From Elusimicrobiaceae bacterium (GTDB lineage: Bacteria; Elusimicrobiota; Elusimicrobia; Elusimicrobiales; Elusimicrobiaceae), in contig JAFUJU010000009.1 in NCBI GenBank assembly GCA_017468055.1, positions 1-64,000 of the forward strand: 64,000 nt of DNA. The letters are read 5' to 3'. Within the stretch, counting starts at the first letter, position 1. Each line of letters starts with the position of its first letter. Both the position numbers and the translations under genes were made by a program. The notes under the pieces were generated by a model. The model was not told where the DNA came from, did no database searches, and saw only the letters and a list, made by a program, of their open reading frames with translations. Positions 59,054 to 64,000 of this stretch are shown piece by piece.

Positions 59054-60040
59054 ATGCGTAAACTGTTTTGGCTTTTATTTTTTAGCATGCTTACTGCACC
59101 GCTCCCCGCCCAAGAAACGGCGGCTGAGCTGACGCAGCAGGAGCTTTCCGTCATAGAAGCCATTAAAGCCAAAAACCGCCCTGCCCCCAGTACAGAATCG
59201 CTCCCTGCATCTGCGTCGGCCGCGCCCATGCAGGCGCCCCAAACACAAAACGGGCAAACTGATCCTGCCGATATCCGGCTTTCCGACCAAGCCAAAGAAC
59301 AGGCATGGAATGAGCAAAAACAGGAGCAAACCCCTCTTGCCGAAAATCAACCGCAAGAAGAGATTTTAGCCGAAGAAACGCAAGAGAATTTAGAGGAGCC
59401 CTCTTCAAAAAAATGCCTTACTGTGGCTTTTATAGATATAGACATCGCTTTTAACGAACACCCGCGCACGCAAGCCGTTAAGAAACAAATTGATGTTAAA
59501 ATTAAATCTAAACAGCGTGAAGTAGAAAATGCCAAAGACATCATCTCTGCTTTGGAAGCCGAAAACGCCCTTCTTACCCGTCAGTTGGCTGAGTTAAAGC
59601 CCTTTTATGAACGTATTGTGACCGACCAACCGTTACTTCCCAAAGTGCCGGAAGCGGCCGATACGTTATTACTAAACAATATTTTAAACCGCCTGATTTT
59701 TTCCGGCAGTGAAGTGCTTTCCACTAGCCCGCTCAACTCCCCTGCCCGTTTAGATGACGTGACGGAAAGAATCGGCGCCAATAAAAAAATCATTGCAGAA
59801 CGCAGCTTTTTTATTGATAATTATAAGTATCAGACCCGTGAAGAAATTTTGAACTTGGAACAACAAGAAGTAAAAGCCATTTTGCAGGATATTTATCATG
59901 AAATCAAATCCTTTGCCAGAAAGCGCAACATAGGCGCTATCGTACGCAAGGACGAAATTTTGTACGGACAACAGCCTGTGAACGTCACCAAAGATTTTGT
60001 AAGCAGGCTCAAAAAATCTAAAAAATACCGGAAAAAATAA
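59054..60040 (+). CDS. OmpH/Skp-family periplasmic chaperone with long linker
   Basis: This 328-residue protein has a signal peptide (MRKLFWLLFFSMLTAPLPA). Residues about 25-118 are a Pro/Gln/Glu/Ala-rich, probably disordered segment. The OmpH domain follows at about 120-328 (CLTVAFIDIDIAFNEHPRTQ, then a long coiled coil), interrupted by an extra region around 180-235. Skp holds unfolded outer-membrane proteins. It is about twice the length of E. coli Skp because of the linker and insert. Position directly between bamA and lpxD is the standard one for ompH. Confidence 0.88.
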   Translation: MRKLFWLLFFSMLTAPLPAQETAAELTQQELSVIEAIKAKNRPAPSTESLPASASAAPMQAPQTQNGQTDPADIRLSDQAKEQAWNEQKQEQTPLAENQPQEEILAEETQENLEEPSSKKCLTVAFIDIDIAFNEHPRTQAVKKQIDVKIKSKQREVENAKDIISALEAENALLTRQLAELKPFYERIVTDQPLLPKVPEAADTLLLNNILNRLIFSGSEVLSTSPLNSPARLDDVTERIGANKKIIAERSFFIDNYKYQTREEILNLEQQEVKAILQDIYHEIKSFARKRNIGAIVRKDEILYGQQPVNVTKDFVSRLKKSKKYRKK

Positions 60041-60052
60041 CCGGAGGTACCC

Positions 60053-61078
60053 ATGAAGCTAACATTGAAAGACGTAGCCAAAATTACCGGCGCAGAATTA
60101 GTCGGAGACGAAAATTTTACCATTCAACATATTTGCGATTTGACCGCCCCCCAACCGGATGGTATTTGTTATTTAGTCAGTATTGAAAAAGTGGCCGTTC
60201 CTCCCAATTTTGTAACCGGAGCCATCATCTTGCCCGAAGCCGCCAAAGGCTTGCCGATTCCCTTAAAAACCAACTTTTTATTTGCTAAAAATCCGGAATG
60301 GGCTTTTAATTTATTGGTCCAATATTGGGATGCCCAAACCCCCAAACATACCCCGGGCATTCATCCCACCGCCGTTATTAGTCCTTCGGCCAAATTGGGA
60401 GACAATGTATCCGTAGGGGCTTACAGTGTGATTGAAGATGACGTAGTCATCGCAGACAACACCGTCATTTTCCCTCAGGTGTATATAGGGAAACGCACCC
60501 AGATAGGGGCCAATTGTATTTTATATCCGCAAGTAGTCGTGCGGGAAGATTGTATCTTAAAAAACCATGTCATCTTACAGCCGGGGGCTAAAATCGGTAA
60601 TGACGGATTTGGATTTATGTTTCATGAGGGCCGCCATCACAAGGTCCCCCAAATTGGCAATGTTATTATTGAAGACGATGTAGAAATTCAGGCCAACAGC
60701 TGTGTGGACCGCGCCAAATTGGCCCATACCGTTGTGGGGGCCAACACAAAGATAGACAACTTGGTCCAAATTGCGCATAATGTAAAGGTAGGACAAAGCT
60801 GTATCATGTGTTCACAAGTAGGCGTTGCCGGTACGACTACCATCGGCAACGGTGTTGTTGCGGCCGGACAGGTGGGTATCATCGGCCACTTAAAAATCGG
60901 CAATGGGGTGCAAATTGCCGCCCAATCCGGTGTTACCGGTAATATTGCTGACGGTCAGGCTTACTTCGGCACACCGGCCCGCCCGATGAAAGATACACTT
61001 AAGATTTTGGCAGTACAAAATAAATTGCCCGAAATTTACAAAGATTTAAAGTTGATTAAAAAAGCGGTGGAAAAATAA
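60053..61078 (+). CDS. lpxD: UDP-3-O-acylglucosamine N-acyltransferase LpxD
   Basis: This 341-residue enzyme is the third step of lipid A synthesis. An N-terminal uridine-binding domain (about 1-100) is followed by a left-handed beta helix of hexapeptide repeats (VSVGAYSVIEDDVVIADNTV, IGANCILYPQVVVREDCILK) and a C-terminal helix. The catalytic-His region GNDGFGFMFHEGRHHKVPQI is present. It starts 12 bases after ompH with GGAGG. Confidence 0.95.
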   Translation: MKLTLKDVAKITGAELVGDENFTIQHICDLTAPQPDGICYLVSIEKVAVPPNFVTGAIILPEAAKGLPIPLKTNFLFAKNPEWAFNLLVQYWDAQTPKHTPGIHPTAVISPSAKLGDNVSVGAYSVIEDDVVIADNTVIFPQVYIGKRTQIGANCILYPQVVVREDCILKNHVILQPGAKIGNDGFGFMFHEGRHHKVPQIGNVIIEDDVEIQANSCVDRAKLAHTVVGANTKIDNLVQIAHNVKVGQSCIMCSQVGVAGTTTIGNGVVAAGQVGIIGHLKIGNGVQIAAQSGVTGNIADGQAYFGTPARPMKDTLKILAVQNKLPEIYKDLKLIKKAVEK

Positions 61079-61079
61079 T

Positions 61080-61904
61080 ATGAGAAAAACAATTGTTGCT
61101 CCTGTCAGTGTAAAAGGAATCGGTTTACATACGGGCGCTCCGTCTGTAATGACCTTTAAACCAGCCGAAAACGGGATTCATTTTGTTCGCGTGGACATTG
61201 CCGGATCGGAGCCGATTAAGGCAGACTTGCATCATGTGGGCTCCACCATGCGTGGTACCAATCTCAAAAATACCACCGCCGAAGTTTGGACGGTAGAACA
61301 CGTGCTTTCCACCCTCAGCGCCCTCGGCATTACAGATATACTGGTGGAAATGGACGGCCCCGAGCCGCCCATTACGGACGGTTCTGCCTTGGTGTATGCC
61401 CAGCACTTGCAACAGGCCGGCTTTCGGGAACTGGATACAGATTTACCCCAACTGGTACTGAAGCAACCCGTTACCTATTCTTACGGTCCCATTTCTTACA
61501 GTGCCGAGCCGGCCGATGAATTAACGGTTACTTTTATCTATGAACACAAACACCCCTTAGTGGGAAAACAAGAATATACCGTGGCATTAAATACGGAAAA
61601 TTATTTGCAGCAAATTGCCGCCGCCCGCACCTTTGGTTTTGAAGAAGAGTTGGCTTTCTTAAAAGCCCACGGCCTTGCTAAAGGCGGCAGCTTGGAAAAT
61701 GCTATCGTCATCGGAAAAGAGAAATATTTAAATGAGCTTCGTTATGCAGATGAATTGGTCCGCCATAAAATATTAGATTTAGTAGGTGATTTTAGCCTTA
61801 TCGGCAAAAAATTACCGCCTTTAAAAATCACTTGCCGTATGGGGGGGCACAAACATAATGTGCTATTCGGGCGGTTGTTGTTGGCAAACTCGGAGGAAAA
61901 ATGA
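61080..61904 (+). CDS. lpxC: UDP-3-O-acyl-N-acetylglucosamine deacetylase LpxC
   Basis: This 274-residue zinc deacetylase performs the committed step of lipid A synthesis. Zinc ligands are in VEHVLSTLSALGI (His) and RHKILDLVGDFSLIG (His and Asp). GGHKHNVLFGR carries the catalytic His, and DGSALVYA and AARTFGFEEE are conserved. It starts 1 base after lpxD and overlaps fabZ by 4 (ATGA). It is not fused to FabZ, unlike in Bacteroidota. Confidence 0.95.
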   Translation: MRKTIVAPVSVKGIGLHTGAPSVMTFKPAENGIHFVRVDIAGSEPIKADLHHVGSTMRGTNLKNTTAEVWTVEHVLSTLSALGITDILVEMDGPEPPITDGSALVYAQHLQQAGFRELDTDLPQLVLKQPVTYSYGPISYSAEPADELTVTFIYEHKHPLVGKQEYTVALNTENYLQQIAAARTFGFEEELAFLKAHGLAKGGSLENAIVIGKEKYLNELRYADELVRHKILDLVGDFSLIGKKLPPLKITCRMGGHKHNVLFGRLLLANSEEK

Positions 61905-62395
61905 GTAATTTGAAAAAAAACTCTTTATTACCGCTGCTGTCTATGCCGGTAATAAGAGTAATGGATGTTGAAGAAATCAAAAAGAATATTCCACATAGAG
62001 AACCCTTTCTTTTTGTCAATGAAATTCGTATATTAGAAGAAGGAAAAAGCTGTATCGGAATTTATAAAATCACAGGGGAAGAAGGATTTTTTAAGGGGCA
62101 TTTTCCGCAAAAGCCGATTATGCCCGGGGTACTGGTGCTGGAAAGTATTGCCCAAGCCTTTGGCGGAGCCATGATGTCTTACGTCAATACAACAGGCAAG
62201 GGTATTCCTTTGTTTTTAGGCATAGAAAACGCCAAATTCAGAGGAATGGTAGCACCGGGAGACACTTTGCAAATGCCCATACAGGTGATTCGCCTTGGCA
62301 AGCTTTCACGCATTTGCGCGCAAGCGTACGTCAACGGTAATCTCTGTGCAGAGGCAAACCTGATGTTTATCTTAGGAGAAAACCTACATGTCTGA
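61901..62395 (+). CDS. fabZ: 3-hydroxyacyl-ACP dehydratase FabZ
   Basis: This 164-residue hot-dog-fold dehydratase acts in fatty-acid synthesis. Catalytic His is in IPHREPFLFVNEI and Glu in KPIMPGVLVLESIAQAFGG; GHFPQKP is the family signature. The N-terminus carries about 20 extra residues before MDVEEIKKNIPHREP, so an internal ATG near 61961 is an alternative start, but the ATGA overlap with lpxC supports 61901. In lpx clusters FabZ balances acyl chain supply to lipid A and membrane lipids. Confidence 0.93.
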   Translation: MSNLKKNSLLPLLSMPVIRVMDVEEIKKNIPHREPFLFVNEIRILEEGKSCIGIYKITGEEGFFKGHFPQKPIMPGVLVLESIAQAFGGAMMSYVNTTGKGIPLFLGIENAKFRGMVAPGDTLQMPIQVIRLGKLSRICAQAYVNGNLCAEANLMFILGENLHV

Positions 62396-63197
62396 CAACC
62401 TCATTCATCCCACCGCTATCATAGACCCTAGCGCGAAGATTGATCCTTCCACGGTAATAGGTCCGTATACTGTTATTGGGCCGAAAGTTACTATCGGAAA
62501 GAACAACCGCATCGGGCCTTTCTGTATCATTGAGAATACAGTTATGGGCGACGGGAATGAAATTATTGCTCACGCTTCTATCGGCGTGAAACCGCAAGAT
62601 TTGTCTTATGACGACTCTTTGCAAAGCATGGTAGAAATGGGAAACGGAAATAAAATCCGTGAATGTGTCACCATTCACCGTTCTACCAAAAACGATGTTC
62701 CCACCCGCATTGGAAACAACTGTCTGTTGATGGCCAATGCTCACGTGGCACATGACTGCCAATTGGGCAGCGGTATCATCTTGGGCAACTGCACCGGTAT
62801 TGCCGGACACGTGCAAATTGCAGACCGTGCCATTACTTCCGGCATGGTCGGTGTGCACCAGTTCGTTCGTATCGGCCGTTTAGCCATGCTCTCCGGTGGT
62901 GCCATGGCGCCGCTGGATATCCCCCCTTATTGTACAGCGCAAGGGGAACGCGCACGTCTGGTCGGTCTAAACGTAGTGGGCATGCGCCGTGCGGGCATGA
63001 GCCGTGATGAAATCATGGCCGTTAAACGTGCTTTTAAAGTACTGTTCCGCTCCAAAATGCTGCTCAAAGATGCTATTGAACAATTGGAAAAAGAAAATCC
63101 GATTGCGCCCGTGCAGGAAATGTTGGATTTCTGCAAAAATACGGGACGTGGCGTTACCGCAGCCAAACGTAAAATTAACGAATCTGATGAAGACTAA
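62388..63197 (+). CDS. lpxA: UDP-N-acetylglucosamine acyltransferase LpxA
   Basis: This 269-residue hexapeptide-repeat acyltransferase is the first step of lipid A synthesis. The beta helix begins IHPTAIIDPSAKIDPSTVIG. NVHVAHDCQLG-type catalytic His is seen in NAHVAHDCQLGSGIILGNCT, and the C-terminal helical part contains LVGLNVVGMRRAGMSRDEIM. Overlaps fabZ by 8 bases and lpxI by 11. Confidence 0.95.
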   Translation: MSDNLIHPTAIIDPSAKIDPSTVIGPYTVIGPKVTIGKNNRIGPFCIIENTVMGDGNEIIAHASIGVKPQDLSYDDSLQSMVEMGNGNKIRECVTIHRSTKNDVPTRIGNNCLLMANAHVAHDCQLGSGIILGNCTGIAGHVQIADRAITSGMVGVHQFVRIGRLAMLSGGAMAPLDIPPYCTAQGERARLVGLNVVGMRRAGMSRDEIMAVKRAFKVLFRSKMLLKDAIEQLEKENPIAPVQEMLDFCKNTGRGVTAAKRKINESDED

Positions 63198-64000
63198 CAA
63201 ACTGGGCATCATTGCCGGCGAAGGCAAGATGCCCGTTTATATCGCCCGCGAGGCAACGGAAAAAGGAATAGAGGTTTTCGTTGCCGGCGTAAAAGCAAAC
63301 GCCTTGGAAGAAGATTTTCGGGGCGTGGCGGCTGTGTATAAAGAAATGCGCCTCGGCCAAATGGGGGCGGCCATGAAGTTCTTTAAAGAACATCAGGTCA
63401 GCCAAGTTGTCATGGCCGGACGGGTACAACATTCATCTATATTCAAAAATTTAATGCCGGATTTGCGCGGGGCCAAATTTTTGGCCTCGCTCAAATCTAT
63501 GCAAACCAGTTATCTCTTATCTAAAGTAATTGAAGAGTTTAAAAAAGAGGGACTGGAGTTTGTTAATTCTGCCCTGTATTTAGAGCATTTCATGCCTAAA
63601 AAAGGAATCCTTTCCCAACGTAAACCCACTCAAGAAGAGCAAAATACCATAGCCTATGGTTACAAAATTGCCAAAGGGATTGCGGATCTGGATATTGGGC
63701 TTACCTGCGTAGTCAGCCAAAGTGCCGTGATTGCCGTAGAAGGCATGGAAGGTACGGACAACTGCATTCGCCGCGCCGGAGAACTGTACCAAAATTCTAA
63801 AGAAAAAGACAGCAGTGTAGCTGTCGTTAAAGTGGCGCGCTCCGGGCAGGATATACGCTTTGATTTGCCCGTCGTCGGTAAAGGAACGGTGGAAACCGTT
63901 GTTCAAGCCGGCTTTCACGTACTCGCTTTTGAAGCGGAAAAAACATTAGTGCTTGATTTGGAAGAAGTCATTGCTCTGGCAGACAAACACCATCTGTGCT
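63187..64000 (+). CDS. lpxI: LpxI-type UDP-2,3-diacylglucosamine hydrolase, cut by the window end
   Basis: The frame starts at ATG 63187 (MKTNKLGIIAGEGKMPVYIA) inside the end of lpxA and is still open at 64000 after 271 codons. The LpxI N-terminal domain is at about 1-130 (VVMAGRVQHSS, FKNLMPDLRG). The C-terminal DUF1009 domain is marked by SQSAVIAVEGMEGTDNCIRR, then AGELY, and DIRFDLPVVGKGTVETV. LpxI makes lipid X from UDP-diacylglucosamine and replaces LpxH in many bacteria. Only a few residues are likely missing, since the end (KTLVLDLEEVIALADKHHLC) matches the usual C-terminus. Confidence 0.92.
   Translation, partial: MKTNKLGIIAGEGKMPVYIAREATEKGIEVFVAGVKANALEEDFRGVAAVYKEMRLGQMGAAMKFFKEHQVSQVVMAGRVQHSSIFKNLMPDLRGAKFLASLKSMQTSYLLSKVIEEFKKEGLEFVNSALYLEHFMPKKGILSQRKPTQEEQNTIAYGYKIAKGIADLDIGLTCVVSQSAVIAVEGMEGTDNCIRRAGELYQNSKEKDSSVAVVKVARSGQDIRFDLPVVGKGTVETVVQAGFHVLAFEAEKTLVLDLEEVIALADKHHLC

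Overview
The window reads as chromosomal DNA of a Gram-negative, probably anaerobic, non-photosynthetic bacterium. The best guess is the phylum Elusimicrobiota (Elusimicrobium-like). This is inferred from the mix of lipid A genes, a sodium-pumping biotin decarboxylase, scattered single prepilin genes that all begin with the same [22 protein letters not shown]-type N-terminus, and a GH57/DUF4912 pair. It was not checked against any database. Genes are dense, mostly have clear AGGAG-type ribosome sites, and are separated by strong GC hairpin-plus-T terminators.

Layout. 1-1950 is an accessory-looking stretch: the tail of an unknown gene, a small GIY-YIG-like protein, two tiny minus-strand ORFs, a pair of 63-65 bp direct repeats enclosing a highly self-complementary segment, and a protein that looks like the DNA-binding half of a transposase. 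1958-3448 is a minus-strand operon of a lipoprotein and an outer-membrane barrel protein. It is preceded (3498-3680, minus strand) by what looks like an attenuator or riboswitch: a three-way-junction fold whose closing strand is shared with a terminator hairpin. 3866-4926 holds a thioredoxin-like lipoprotein and the first prepilin. 5045-13827 (minus) is an apparent operon addB-addA-ybaB-aldo/keto reductase-SPL-like radical SAM. 13905-16022 (plus) is sixA-uppP-EamA transporter. 16049-19158 (minus) is a two-component pair followed by rsmD and a RecB-family nuclease. 19431-27834 (plus) holds a class A PBP, mfd, two PpiC/SurA-type chaperones and pdxA. 27819-28328 is prepilin 2. 28636-32556 is birA-oadG-oadA-oadB, a self-contained sodium pump with its own biotin ligase. 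32621-35798 (minus) is a zinc ABC transporter overlapping nth. 35906-38143 is tdh-kbl (threonine to glycine). 39574-42095 is DUF4912 plus GH57. 42151-42669 is prepilin 3. 42966-46473 holds greA, an exported serine protease and a 697-residue unknown protein. 46658-51615 is a six-gene envelope operon: lipoprotein, barrel, orphan HAMP, TolC-like, patatin, TPR. 51642-55013 is an exported TldD/TldE-like pair. 55108-55180 is tRNA-Thr(TGT). The window ends with terC, rpmB and the outer-membrane biogenesis run bamA-ompH-lpxD-lpxC-fabZ-lpxA-lpxI, the last gene cut by the window edge.

Most noteworthy: (1) the unidentified structured leader at 3498-3680; (2) three prepilin genes at separate loci driven by near-identical promoters whose -35/-10 spacer carries an exact 12-base A/T homopolymer, a classic architecture for phase variation; (3) several genes with no ribosome site and a -10 box 6-8 bases before ATG, suggesting leaderless mRNAs; (4) a TldD/TldE pair with signal peptides; (5) the repeat-flanked structured element at 1182-1454. 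I saw no CRISPR array, complete insertion sequence, prophage or rRNA.
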